NCBI GenBank assembly: GCA_027625095.1
Contig: JAQBXN010000053.1
Location: 1 to 51,100, forward strand
Length of the DNA: 51,100 bases
Direction: 5' to 3'
Source: Planctomycetota bacterium
GTDB lineage: Bacteria; Planctomycetota; PUPC01; JACPCR01
The notes beneath the pieces were generated by a model that did not search any database, was not told the origin of the DNA, and saw only the letters and a program-made list of their open reading frames with translations. Within the stretch, counting starts at the first letter, position 1. Every line of letters starts with the position of its first letter. Positions 34,583-43,343 of this stretch are shown here, piece after piece. Made by a program: the position numbers and the translations under genes.

Positions 34583-35356
34583 TCAGCTCGCCTGTTCTGC
34601 TACCTCCTTCATCTGTCTCATTCCGTTGAGCAGAAAACTGCTGTCGGAACCAAGCCCGAGCATTCGGAAGCCCTGTTTTCTTCGAGCCTCGAGATTTTCT
34701 GCACTTGTTGCGATCACTCCACTGTGCTTGCCGGCTGCACGAATCACGTTGTTGGCAGCTTGAATCTGTTCAGCGACCCCAGGGCCCTCCCACTGACCGG
34801 CATGGCCCGCGGATGAAGAGAAATCAGCCGGACCGAAGAAGAAGGTTTCGACACCGGGCACTTTTACCAGGTCCTGAATGTTGTCTGCTCCTCTGACTGA
34901 TTCGATGATCGGGACGACGAGAATCTTGTCGTTTGCCTGAGCCACGTATTCGGCAATGCCCTGTCCCCACCCGGTAGCGCGCTCGCCGCCGATGCCGCGT
35001 TTTCCTTCGGGAGGATAGCGAGAAAATGAGACTGCGTCAGTCAACTGCTCGACCGTCTCGACCCATGGGATGACCACGCCGTCCGCTCCGATATCGAGAG
35101 CACGTTTGATCAGGCCGATGTTCAGTTCGGCCACACGGACGAGTGCAATCGTATCACTGCGAACTGTTGCCCGGAGATGTTCCTGGACGTCATGCAAGTC
35201 GAGATGTCCATGTTCCGCATCGATGACGACCCAATCGAGTCCAAGGGTCACAGCCATTTCTGTGATGCTGGCGGATTCCAACGTCACCCAGAGACCATAA
35301 GCGGGTTCGTTACGTTTGAGTTTTTCTCTGAACTTATCAAGGGCTGCAAATTTCAT
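34583..35356 (-). CDS. HpcH/HpaI family aldolase
   Basis: This is a 257-residue class II pyruvate aldolase of the HpcH/HpaI type. The metal and catalytic motifs are WVVIDAEHGHLD, RYPPEGKRGIGG, the Glu of VPIIES and FFGPADFS. It cleaves 4-hydroxy-2-oxo acids to pyruvate and an aldehyde. Relatives include the 2-keto-3-deoxy-L-rhamnonate and 2-dehydro-3-deoxyglucarate aldolases. Its ATG overlaps the stop of the Ldh-type dehydrogenase gene (ATGA), so the two are translationally coupled. A role in sugar-acid breakdown is inferred from neighbours. Confidence 0.88.
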   Translation of the reverse strand: MKFAALDKFREKLKRNEPAYGLWVTLESASITEMAVTLGLDWVVIDAEHGHLDLHDVQEHLRATVRSDTIALVRVAELNIGLIKRALDIGADGVVIPWVETVEQLTDAVSFSRYPPEGKRGIGGERATGWGQGIAEYVAQANDKILVVPIIESVRGADNIQDLVKVPGVETFFFGPADFSSSAGHAGQWEGPGVAEQIQAANNVIRAAGKHSGVIATSAENLEARRKQGFRMLGLGSDSSFLLNGMRQMKEVAEQAS

Positions 35357-36390
35357 ATCGGTAAGTTGACTCCGAGATCCGTTGCAATGGCTGCCACTTT
35401 GTCCCAGGTCGACTGTTCGACTGGGATGCCGTTCTGTCGCTCGACGGTTGTTCGGCTTTCCGGCTCGCCGGGAACAAGAACTTCGTCAAAACCGCTCATG
35501 GTCTTGCTGGATTTCACCCAATCGACCAAGCCTCCAATCTGCTCGTCATAGAATTCCTGGCCGCAGAAGGCTGCTGGATCGATGAAGATAGCAAACCAGC
35601 CATTGGCGACCTGGTTGACTCCCGCACGAGAACAACTCCCGCCCCCGATGGCGCCGGCGAGGACGTCAGCAAACATGGCCAGAGCGTAACCCTTGTGTCC
35701 GGCCACCGGGAGAATGGCGCCTTTGGGGTTGGTGTAATACTCTTCCGGATCGGTTGTCGGTTCGCCCCGGTTATTCACGATGCAGCCGGGTGGCACTTTC
35801 TCTCCTTTGGCGCGTGCGACTTTCACTTTGCCTTCGGCAATCACGCATGTGGACATATCCATAATCAGCGAATCTCTTCCGGGAACGGGCGCTCCCCCGG
35901 CAATGGGGTTTGCCGATAGCCTCGGTTCCGAACCGCCGTGTGGAGCGGCGAGGACTCCCCCGCCATGGGTATTCGTCAACGAGAAACTGACGATGCCGGC
36001 CTCGGCTGCGATTTCCATGAACTCGCCGATACGGCCCAGATGAGATGAGCGGCGAATGGTCAATATGCACACGCCGTTGTCCCTCGCCCTTTCGACGGCC
36101 AGTTCTGTCGCCTGCCGGCCGATGACCTGCCCAAATTGAAAATGGCCGTCTACGATCAGGATCGTGCCGGTGTCCTTTATGATCTCCAGCTGAGCCTCCG
36201 ATTGAATCCAGCCGCGGTCGAGCCAATCGACATACTCGATCACCCGGATGAAACCGTGTGAGTCATGACCCTTAAGGTTTCCCAACACCAGTGATTCGGC
36301 AACGTTTGTAGCGACTTCCGCCCGGACTCCTTTGGCAAGGAAAATGTCCATGACGAATGTCTGTAATGCGGCGGGTTCAATGACTGGCAT
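35353..36390 (-). CDS. Ldh-family oxidoreductase (malate/L-lactate/ureidoglycolate type)
   Basis: This is a 345-residue NAD(P)-dependent 2-hydroxyacid oxidoreductase of the type II malate/lactate dehydrogenase family. The conserved N-terminal GHDSHGF with the catalytic His, SLTNTHGG, the Pro-rich NP segment ANPIAGGAPV and the GHKGYALAM block are all present. Substrates in the family include malate, 2,3-diketogulonate, delta-1-piperideine-2-carboxylate and sulfolactate. Its stop overlaps the aldolase start, and its start overlaps the barrel gene end by 14 bases, which indicates a single operon. Confidence 0.88.
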   Translation of the reverse strand: MPVIEPAALQTFVMDIFLAKGVRAEVATNVAESLVLGNLKGHDSHGFIRVIEYVDWLDRGWIQSEAQLEIIKDTGTILIVDGHFQFGQVIGRQATELAVERARDNGVCILTIRRSSHLGRIGEFMEIAAEAGIVSFSLTNTHGGGVLAAPHGGSEPRLSANPIAGGAPVPGRDSLIMDMSTCVIAEGKVKVARAKGEKVPPGCIVNNRGEPTTDPEEYYTNPKGAILPVAGHKGYALAMFADVLAGAIGGGSCSRAGVNQVANGWFAIFIDPAAFCGQEFYDEQIGGLVDWVKSSKTMSGFDEVLVPGEPESRTTVERQNGIPVEQSTWDKVAAIATDLGVNLPI

Positions 36391-37390
36391 GGTTCACTTT
36401 GTCCTTCTCCATTTCCTGAAACGCTTCACTTACGATTTTCAGTCCCTCTTTATATTTAGGAGGCGGGCGAAAGTCAGGCGACGTGCCCCACGCATAGCCA
36501 AAGAAATCGCAACCTTTGTCATACCAGTGACGCCAGGTGCCTGGGTCGCAGTGGCCGTCTCCCCGGCCCAGGATGGTGCACATGACCCGCTGGTGGGGCT
36601 GACGAATTTCGAGGAGCCAATCCACGATTTCGACCTTTGAGCATTCGGCGAAGAGCCCGTCCGATTCCTTCATCATGGGGTGATTGTTCCAGAGATCTTC
36701 ATTAGCTTCCCAATATGGGACGTTAAACATGATCTTTGTCGTCGGGCTGGTCTCCCTGACAGCATTTCGAATTCTGTAGAACTGTTCGGCAAGTACCTCC
36801 CGTTTGTAATGCAGGTTTTCATCGGGGGTGATTTCTTCAGCCCGGCCAGGCATTGGACGACCGATAATGCGTTCAAAAGGTTCGGCGACAAATGGCGCTG
36901 GACGAACCTGAAACTCGTTTGGCTTCAGGCCCCCGTAAACCAGGAAGTCGAAGAGCATCCAATCAACCGGATAGAGGCTGAGGAATTCGCGGATGCGGTT
37001 GCAGAGCAAATCCGTCCAACCCGATTCCGGTCCGAGAAACTCGAAACACAATTCCCGCGCCTCCGGTACGAGCCATCTTCTATTGGTGCGTCCGACCATC
37101 AAATCCGCCCCAACGCACATGTATGACCAGGTCGGGAGGCCAGCATTCGTTGCAAGTTCATAAAGCCGGGGAAAGAGCTCACGCCCTGGGCCGGGGGCAG
37201 TGGGCCCCAGCTTCGTGGGATAGAAAGCCGCACCGCAGTGAATGAACGCCTGGCAATACATCACATTCGTGCCGAATTCGACATGCCAGTTGAAATACTC
37301 TTCCGGATCAATGAAAGCCCAGTCTTGTGGCGCGGCGACCCCGTTGGTGGTCCAGTTCAGGTCGCAGTGCATTAAGCGGATGGGGGGCAT
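36377..37390 (-). CDS. Putative (beta/alpha)8-barrel glycosidase-like protein of unknown family
   Basis: This is a 337-residue cytoplasmic protein that I cannot place in a named family. It has a barrel-like alternation with motifs such as LNWTTNGVAAPQDWAFIDPE, VDWMLFDFLVYGG and KIMFNVPYWEANED. The Asp of DWMLFD and the Glu of NED or FAECSK could be glycosidase-type acids. The pattern of an N-terminal 'ground' strand and the late GYAWG resembles alpha-fucosidase or amylase-superfamily barrels without clear homology. It overlaps the Ldh gene and follows the SGNH gene by 25 bases. ATG 37390 or 37372 may start it. No strong ribosome-binding site is seen at either. Confidence 0.65.
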   Translation of the reverse strand: MPPIRLMHCDLNWTTNGVAAPQDWAFIDPEEYFNWHVEFGTNVMYCQAFIHCGAAFYPTKLGPTAPGPGRELFPRLYELATNAGLPTWSYMCVGADLMVGRTNRRWLVPEARELCFEFLGPESGWTDLLCNRIREFLSLYPVDWMLFDFLVYGGLKPNEFQVRPAPFVAEPFERIIGRPMPGRAEEITPDENLHYKREVLAEQFYRIRNAVRETSPTTKIMFNVPYWEANEDLWNNHPMMKESDGLFAECSKVEIVDWLLEIRQPHQRVMCTILGRGDGHCDPGTWRHWYDKGCDFFGYAWGTSPDFRPPPKYKEGLKIVSEAFQEMEKDKVNHASH

Positions 37391-37415
37391 GTGTGGGGGG
37401 ATGGGAGTGGGGGTG

Positions 37416-38531
37416 CTACGGAATGATACCAACCAAAGCCAGCCGGAAGTTCGTGCCTCCTCCTTCCCCGGGGTGAATGACTTCGATGTCCATTTGATGA
37501 TTCTTGCATTCGAGATCATCGGCGAGGGTACTCAGACGGAACCAGCCCTGATCACTGCACCAGTCGGGGCGATCACGTTTCTCGGTTTGCCAGTCGCCCT
37601 CATCGAGTCGCCAACCGAAATCTGCTGACTTTTTGCCGAAGTCAAAACCCAGCGCAATTCCCCGTCCTTCAAATTCGAACTGGATGCTCGCTCCGGGTGA
37701 TGTGGTCATAAGCACCTGATCGATCCACTCGACATTCGGCCAGCGATGGATTGACCATGGGCCTGTGGTTTTGAGATCGGTCAGCGGCAACTGATGAGCT
37801 CGTTCCCAGTTGGCCGCGTTCCGCGGTGCTGGAAGTTCGTCGCCACTTGGCAGTGTTCCCAGACTCGGTTCTGTGACCAGTTCCCGCTCCAGGTATTCGT
37901 TAACGCTTTGCCCGTAGCTCAGGCTGCCGCGTGTTTGCGGATGAAGTCCGTCCGGCAGCCATTGCTCCCAACGCATGAAGCCCCGGCGGACATCATTCAG
38001 GGCACGCAGGCCCATCCAGGCAGAGCCGATGCCATAATGCTCTCCAATGGATTCGAACTCCTGAATGGAATCGGGAACGCGCCCCTTGATCATGTCTTCG
38101 TACATGCCCTGTGCGAATGTATAGACCAGCACCAGGTCTCGGCCCTCGCCAGCGAGAAGTTTTCTAATGAGGCCCTCGCGTGTCCGGGTACGTCTCTCTG
38201 TTGGCACACCGCCGTCGTTGACCGCGAACTCGATAAAGACCAGGTCACATCCTCGGTCGATCAGGTCCCGTTGCGCGCGGAACACGGCAAGATCTGAGCC
38301 TGTTGCGCCAATGGCGGCATTTTCGACAACAATCTGGGCTTCAGGAAATCGATCGACCAGCCAGGCCGTCACCGGCTCCGGCCAGTTGTGCCCGCTCCGA
38401 GCATCCGTGATGGAACCGCCGATGAATCCGACGGTGAGTTTCCCAGCCTTAAGACACTGGATCGTGCGTGCCAGTCCGGAACGGTGTTTGAGGACCGAGA
38501 GAGCGTCGATGGGTTGTTTCTCTTTGTTCAT
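37416..38531 (-). CDS. SGNH/GDSL-type hydrolase with C-terminal beta-sandwich
   Basis: This is a 371-residue protein. Block I is GFIGGSITDARSG (nucleophile Ser), block II the Gly in NAAIGATGSD, block III the Asn in FAVNDGG, and block V DGLHPQTRG with the Asp-His pair. The C-terminal 120 residues are beta-rich and lack catalytic motifs, like an accessory carbohydrate-binding domain. SGNH enzymes deacylate sugars or lipids. AGGAAGGAATC precedes ATG 38531. It is the first gene of the probable operon with the barrel, Ldh and aldolase genes. Confidence 0.85.
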   Translation of the reverse strand: MNKEKQPIDALSVLKHRSGLARTIQCLKAGKLTVGFIGGSITDARSGHNWPEPVTAWLVDRFPEAQIVVENAAIGATGSDLAVFRAQRDLIDRGCDLVFIEFAVNDGGVPTERRTRTREGLIRKLLAGEGRDLVLVYTFAQGMYEDMIKGRVPDSIQEFESIGEHYGIGSAWMGLRALNDVRRGFMRWEQWLPDGLHPQTRGSLSYGQSVNEYLERELVTEPSLGTLPSGDELPAPRNAANWERAHQLPLTDLKTTGPWSIHRWPNVEWIDQVLMTTSPGASIQFEFEGRGIALGFDFGKKSADFGWRLDEGDWQTEKRDRPDWCSDQGWFRLSTLADDLECKNHQMDIEVIHPGEGGGTNFRLALVGIIP

Positions 38532-38644
38532 GATTCCTTCCTGTGAAGGCAAGTGACTGTATCGTCCAGAACAGCATCCGAACTTTTTGCTGGGACGGAA
38601 CGCCTTTGGGTAGAGATTGGATTAATTTCCAGAAAAGGGCACTG

Positions 38645-39184
38645 TCACTCTTGGTCGGCGTCTCGCTTTTCCTGTTCAACGGATTTGTCGATCTCTTTAT
38701 CGAAGATCTTGTGGAACTCGTCTGCGGTAATTCCCGTGCCAGGCATCTTAATCGTCTTGGGGCATTCCCCTCCGACCCAGCGGAGGTTTTGGAGTTTACG
38801 CTGTTCGGGCCATTGGCTGCCGGCAAGGACAACGGTTTCATTGCCCTTCCTTGCACGAATATTGGCCACGATCCCAAACGTGGTCATGTACTGCCAACTG
38901 CGGAGTCCTTTGGGTGAACGCTCATCCATTGGCAGGAGATCCTCGGTACTGATCTCCAACGTCTGCCAACCGTCCGACTTTGCTATGGGTTTGGCGGCGT
39001 AATAACTGTAGCTCTTCATCCCTTCGTAGACTTCGAGGGGCTCTCTGGTTGGATCGTAGCCCGCCCAAAGTTCTTCAAGGCTTTGCGGGGCCCTTCCATC
39101 TTTGAGCATCGGGAGGGTGTCTGTACCCCCCGCTGAAACTGGCAGGAATACGAGGATAAAAAACGTTGCGAGAGACCAGTTCAT
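38645..39184 (-). CDS. Secreted chimera: esterase N-terminus joined to an unrelated C-terminal domain
   Basis: This is a 179-residue protein with a signal peptide (MNWSLATFFILVFLPVSA). Residues 27-52 (APQSLEELWAGYDPTREPLEV) are the well-known start of PVC dienelactone/acetylxylan-esterase-like hydrolases. The expected alpha/beta hydrolase body is absent. Instead residues 53-150 form a beta-rich unit (SYSYYAAKPIAKSDGWQTLE, then FGIVANIRARKGNETVVLAG) like an accessory domain, ending in a charged helix. An internal deletion or recombination is the simplest reading. Whether it is expressed is unknown. Neighbours give no clear hint. Confidence 0.6.
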   Translation of the reverse strand: MNWSLATFFILVFLPVSAGGTDTLPMLKDGRAPQSLEELWAGYDPTREPLEVYEGMKSYSYYAAKPIAKSDGWQTLEISTEDLLPMDERSPKGLRSWQYMTTFGIVANIRARKGNETVVLAGSQWPEQRKLQNLRWVGGECPKTIKMPGTGITADEFHKIFDKEIDKSVEQEKRDADQE

Positions 39185-39371
39185 AATTCGGTTTCCATTC
39201 CGATGGTTGCTTTTAATCTTTCTTCTCCTTTCCGTTCTTGTGAAATGGGAATGCTCTCAAGAGAAAACCGAAGAAAGGAAAGATCGAAAGCAAGACTAGA
39301 AGTAAGAGCCTGCCCCTCTGTTTAGTTCCGGCCAGTATTACAATTGTTCTTAATCATGTGGTGGAAGGTTC

Positions 39372-40499
39372 TCAGTGCGTTTTGCCAAGTTTCTTCGTGG
39401 CTTGAAGTTTTGTCAGCCCTTCCACAGATCGCCAGGCGTCACGTGAGCGACTCTGGAGGACGAGCGTTCCGGGTTTCTTCTCCCAGTTGCTGATCGATGG
39501 TGCGGTCACCCCCAGAATTTGAGCGAACTGGCTCTGCGACATGCCGAACTTCTTACGCAGTCTGGCAACGGCTTTGCCCGTGACGGGCTGGGAATCTGAG
39601 GTTTCAGGCGAAGAACTCTGCGTGTCCGCTGCACTATTCGTGAGCCCAGTTTCGGTTTGGGTGGATTTCCCTTCCGGCTCGGATCCAGGTTTCTCCGACG
39701 GTGTGCTTTCGTCTTTGGAGGTCTTCCTGGTTTTCGGTGCTGCCTTTGTCCGGCGACGCGGGGATTTCGCCTTGGCATGCGGCTCCTCTTCAGACATTTC
39801 AATGCCGAAGACATCTGCAAGCTCGTCGTCCGCGAGACGCTTGCGGCCGCCTTCCGCCTGTGCGTCCGCAGTGGCCACGCCCACCTCGGCGCTGATCAGT
39901 TCGTCATGGTCCACCCCGCGCAGCAAGAACAGGAGTTCAGGCTTGTCGTCCAGCCGGGCGCCCACGCCGTAGAGCACTGCGGCTACATGTTTGCACATGA
40001 CTGCCCAGTCGGGACATGAGCATTTCAGGCTGATCTCACTGGGAAGCGGGAAGAGGCCATTGGATCGGTCGGTCACTATCTCCATGACGCTCTTTGAGAG
40101 CTTCCCTTGGAGCAGCTCCAGCATCGAGCCAATCTGCCCGGCGCAGCGCTTGCTGACATCAGCCCACTTCTGCTGGCCCAGCGTCTTGATCTTAATGGTT
40201 ATGTTGTACAGCTCGGACCCGCTGACCATCGCTTTGACCTCGCCCTGTGTGATATCGAGATGGCAGACCGATCCGTTGCGGACGTAGGCGCGCCCGCGCG
40301 GCAAGCGATTCTCGTAGTCACTGAATGATTCCAGGTGATCACACCATGCCTCACCCCAGAACGTTCGTGCTATCTTGCGGCCCTGAATCTCCACGGGCTT
40401 GACCTCGAAACCTTGCTTGCGGAGGTTCGCCATTTCTTTCATCCCTTTAGCGCGTCGCTGGGCCACCGATACGTAGGGTCTCCAACCGAAATAAGCCAT
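39372..40499 (-). CDS. SWIM zinc-finger protein with C-terminal XRE-type HTH
   Basis: This is a 375-residue protein. The SWIM motif is CSCPDWAVMCKHVAAVLYGVG (about 160-180). A basic, Lys/Arg/Ser/Pro-rich linker follows, with an AT-hook-like KSPRRRTKAAPK. The C-terminal helix-turn-helix is FGMSQSQFAQILGVTAPSIS (about 318-337), which is close to the XRE/HigA type. SWIM proteins bind DNA or protein and usually partner with the SNF2 helicase encoded next door, whose stop lies 10 bases upstream. The added HTH could direct this complex to DNA. Start ATG 40499. Confidence 0.85.
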   Translation of the reverse strand: MAYFGWRPYVSVAQRRAKGMKEMANLRKQGFEVKPVEIQGRKIARTFWGEAWCDHLESFSDYENRLPRGRAYVRNGSVCHLDITQGEVKAMVSGSELYNITIKIKTLGQQKWADVSKRCAGQIGSMLELLQGKLSKSVMEIVTDRSNGLFPLPSEISLKCSCPDWAVMCKHVAAVLYGVGARLDDKPELLFLLRGVDHDELISAEVGVATADAQAEGGRKRLADDELADVFGIEMSEEEPHAKAKSPRRRTKAAPKTRKTSKDESTPSEKPGSEPEGKSTQTETGLTNSAADTQSSSPETSDSQPVTGKAVARLRKKFGMSQSQFAQILGVTAPSISNWEKKPGTLVLQSRSRDAWRSVEGLTKLQATKKLGKTH

Positions 40500-40509
40500 A
40501 GTATGCCTC

Positions 40510-43221
40510 TTAAAGTTCTGTCCGATCTAAATCAAGGGCAACAATGCTGAGTAATTGTTCATTACTCATTTCCGTCAGCATGGACTCAGCTCCAGCCTTC
40601 AGGATATCGTCGGCGAGACTGGTTTTCTCCTCGATCAGTTCGTCGATTTTCTCCTCGACCGTCCCCCGGCAGATAAACTTGTGCACGACCACGTTCCGAT
40701 GCTGGCCGATACGGAAGGCGCGGTCGGTAGCCTGGTTCTCTACGGCGGGGTTCCACCAGCGGTCGAAGTGGATGACGTGCGAGGCGGCCGTCAAGTTGAG
40801 GCCCGTGCCGCCCGCCTTGAGGGAGAGCACGAAGAAGGGCGGACCGTCTTCCTTCTGGAACTTATCGATCAGGGACCGGCGCTTCTTGACTGCTGTGCCG
40901 CCATGGAGAACCAGCCCCTCCCGGCCAAATACCTCGGCAAGATAGGCGGCGATCGGCTCGGTCATTTCGCGGAACTGGGTAAAGATCAGGGCCCTTTCCT
41001 GTCGCGAGGCGACCTCCTCGCAGATGGCCTTCAACCGGTGGAACTTGCCGCTCGAGTCCGGTTCGTATCTGCCATCGCCGAGGAACTGGCTGGGGTGATT
41101 GCAGATCTGCTTGAACCTCATCAGGAAAGCGAGTACCAGCCCCCGTCGCTTGATGCTGTCGAGGCCCTGCAGGGCGCTCGAAAGCTCGTCGACGGATTTT
41201 GCGTATAAGGCGGCCTGGTCCTTTGCCAGGCCACAGAAAGCCTTCATTTCAGTTTTGTCCGGCAGGTCATCGATGATGCTCTTGTCCGTTTTGAGCCGCC
41301 TGAGCACATAGGGCCGAACGAGGTTCCTGAGTGGCGCGTACCGGTCATGCCCCCGCGCTTCGAGCCCTTTCACAAATTTTTTGAATCTGGCGGCCGAGCC
41401 CAGGAGTCCGGGGCAAAGAAAGTCGAAGAGGGACCACAGATCGGAAAGGCGGTTTTCGACCGGCGTTCCGGTGAGCGCGATCCGGGCCTCGCTTTTGAGT
41501 TGCTTGACCGCGCGCGTCTGCCGGGAAGATGGATTCTTGATGGCCTGAGCCTCGTCCAGGATGACCAGCCGCCAGGCCACGTCCAGAAGCCAATTCTGTC
41601 TGAGCAGCATTCCGTAAGTGGTAAGGACAAGGTCAGTGCCCTTAAGCGACTCGTCGGGCGCCTTGCCTATAGCGTCCATCTCATCCTTGCTGGCTTCGGA
41701 CAGGTGAACGAATTGAGCCGAGAGGGTAGGTGCGAAGCGATCTAGTTCGGCTTTCCAGTTTGCGAGGAGCGACGCGGGCAGGACCAGAAGCGAAGGATTC
41801 CCGGATGGCTTCTTTGATTCCTTGAGTGCCAGCAGAAGAGATAGGACCTGGATGGTCTTTCCAAGACCCATATCGTCGGCCAGGCAAGCTCCGAGTCCGA
41901 GACTGGACAGGAACCAGAGCCAGTTGTGCCCGGTCTCCTGGTAGATGCGGAGTGTTCCGCGAAGCTCTCTGCTTCTGCCGCCGGAGGCCAGTCCGCCTGG
42001 TTCGCGCAATCCCGACAGCACCTCTGAAAGCCATTTGCCCGCGTCAACAAACGACCACTCGCGATCCTCGTCCCCTGATGCACCGTCAGCATTCAGGTCT
42101 GCGGGCGCGCCGGCCAGGAGTCGCATTCCCTCGATGAAGGAGAGGCCATCGTCGGCCGCGGCCGCTTCAACCCGCTTCCAGTGATCGAGAGCCTGTGCCA
42201 GTTTCTCGCGGTCGACTTCGATCCACTGCCCCTTCACGTAAGCGAGCCCGTCGGTGGACGTCATGATCTGTTGCCATTCTTCCTGGCTCAGATTCTCGTC
42301 GCCAAGGGCCAACCCGACCTTGAAATCCAGCATTGCATCGGCCCCGAAACGGCCTTGCTTCTTCTCACCGATGGTCACGGACACGCGGGGCCGGGCGCGC
42401 TTGCGCCACCAGTCCGGCAGCCGGACCAGCAGCCCGCTTTCTTCGAGGAGCGGGACGCTCTTGAGCAGGTGATACGCTTCCCCTGGGGTCCATGCCAGCG
42501 GTTGAAATATATCACCGGAATCGACAAGGCCCTTGACAAAGTCGATCGATTCGGAGGCCCGGTGCACCGGAGAGAGCAGATTGATCAGCGCCTTCTTGTT
42601 TTTTGTGCCCGCATACTCCTGCAGGGCCTTTCCAAGTGGCAGGTACTGCACTCGCCCTCCCTTGGAAAGCCGAGGCGCGTAGGTGGCCAGAAAGGCGAAG
42701 GGGTAATCGATATCGCGCTTGTTTTCGGCGAGATGGAAACAGACGCGCCCGACCTGATGCCAGATCGCTGCATTCTTACTCAGCCATCCGGCAAGGCCGT
42801 CGCCCGACAAGGCAATCTCGTTGCGTGCCCAGGCGTCCAACTCTGACCAGAGATCCTGCAGTGTATCGAGGTTCAGGTACTCCCCGCCCTGCATAGGTGG
42901 AGCGGACAGGAGAATAGCGGTTTTTTCCGTTTCCGTAGGCGGGTCGATCGAGTCGACGTTCTGCCCGTCGGGCTCGGGTGTGCGGCACAGTTCCGTCAGG
43001 TAGCGGCACGCAAAATCCCGCCAGAACGAGAACGATGGCGACGGTGGGACGTCGGGCCTGGTGGCCGCGAGTGAAAAGAGTCCCGCAGCCTGGGAAGACG
43101 CAAAAGCCGCGGCCGCCCGTTCCGTCCAGGCGTCACCTTTGCCGCCTTCTTTCGCTTTGCGAAGGAACAGATGACCGGCGGGGCTCAGGACCAGATCATG
43201 GATTACTTCATCTGCATTCAT
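40510..43221 (-). CDS. SNF2-family DEAD/DEAH-box helicase
   Basis: This is a 903-residue SF2 ATPase. Walker A and helicase motif I are DDMGLGKTIQ, motif II is LDEAQAIKN, motif III LTGTPVENRLSDLWSLFDF, and the C-terminal lobe has LVLHGG, FFVLSLKAGGTGLNL and QATDRAFRIGQ with the final Arg finger. The long N-terminal region (about 1-430) has no recognised domain. ATG 43221 (MNADEVIHDLVLSPAGHLFL) is the preferred start. ATG 43368 and 43434 are in frame but overlap the upstream gene. It lies in tandem with the SWIM protein, the common arrangement for these putative chromatin-like remodellers. Confidence 0.88.
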   Translation of the reverse strand: MNADEVIHDLVLSPAGHLFLRKAKEGGKGDAWTERAAAAFASSQAAGLFSLAATRPDVPPSPSFSFWRDFACRYLTELCRTPEPDGQNVDSIDPPTETEKTAILLSAPPMQGGEYLNLDTLQDLWSELDAWARNEIALSGDGLAGWLSKNAAIWHQVGRVCFHLAENKRDIDYPFAFLATYAPRLSKGGRVQYLPLGKALQEYAGTKNKKALINLLSPVHRASESIDFVKGLVDSGDIFQPLAWTPGEAYHLLKSVPLLEESGLLVRLPDWWRKRARPRVSVTIGEKKQGRFGADAMLDFKVGLALGDENLSQEEWQQIMTSTDGLAYVKGQWIEVDREKLAQALDHWKRVEAAAADDGLSFIEGMRLLAGAPADLNADGASGDEDREWSFVDAGKWLSEVLSGLREPGGLASGGRSRELRGTLRIYQETGHNWLWFLSSLGLGACLADDMGLGKTIQVLSLLLALKESKKPSGNPSLLVLPASLLANWKAELDRFAPTLSAQFVHLSEASKDEMDAIGKAPDESLKGTDLVLTTYGMLLRQNWLLDVAWRLVILDEAQAIKNPSSRQTRAVKQLKSEARIALTGTPVENRLSDLWSLFDFLCPGLLGSAARFKKFVKGLEARGHDRYAPLRNLVRPYVLRRLKTDKSIIDDLPDKTEMKAFCGLAKDQAALYAKSVDELSSALQGLDSIKRRGLVLAFLMRFKQICNHPSQFLGDGRYEPDSSGKFHRLKAICEEVASRQERALIFTQFREMTEPIAAYLAEVFGREGLVLHGGTAVKKRRSLIDKFQKEDGPPFFVLSLKAGGTGLNLTAASHVIHFDRWWNPAVENQATDRAFRIGQHRNVVVHKFICRGTVEEKIDELIEEKTSLADDILKAGAESMLTEMSNEQLLSIVALDLDRTEL

Positions 43222-43343
43222 CGGCGCAAGGATGTTTCCTGACGGGCAAAAACGAAAGGGCCGGCTGGGCCGCAGAGCATTGTCAGGCAGGTAATCAGTG
43301 GATGCAATTCCGCTCGCCCAACGAAAAATTTTGAGCGTCGTTT

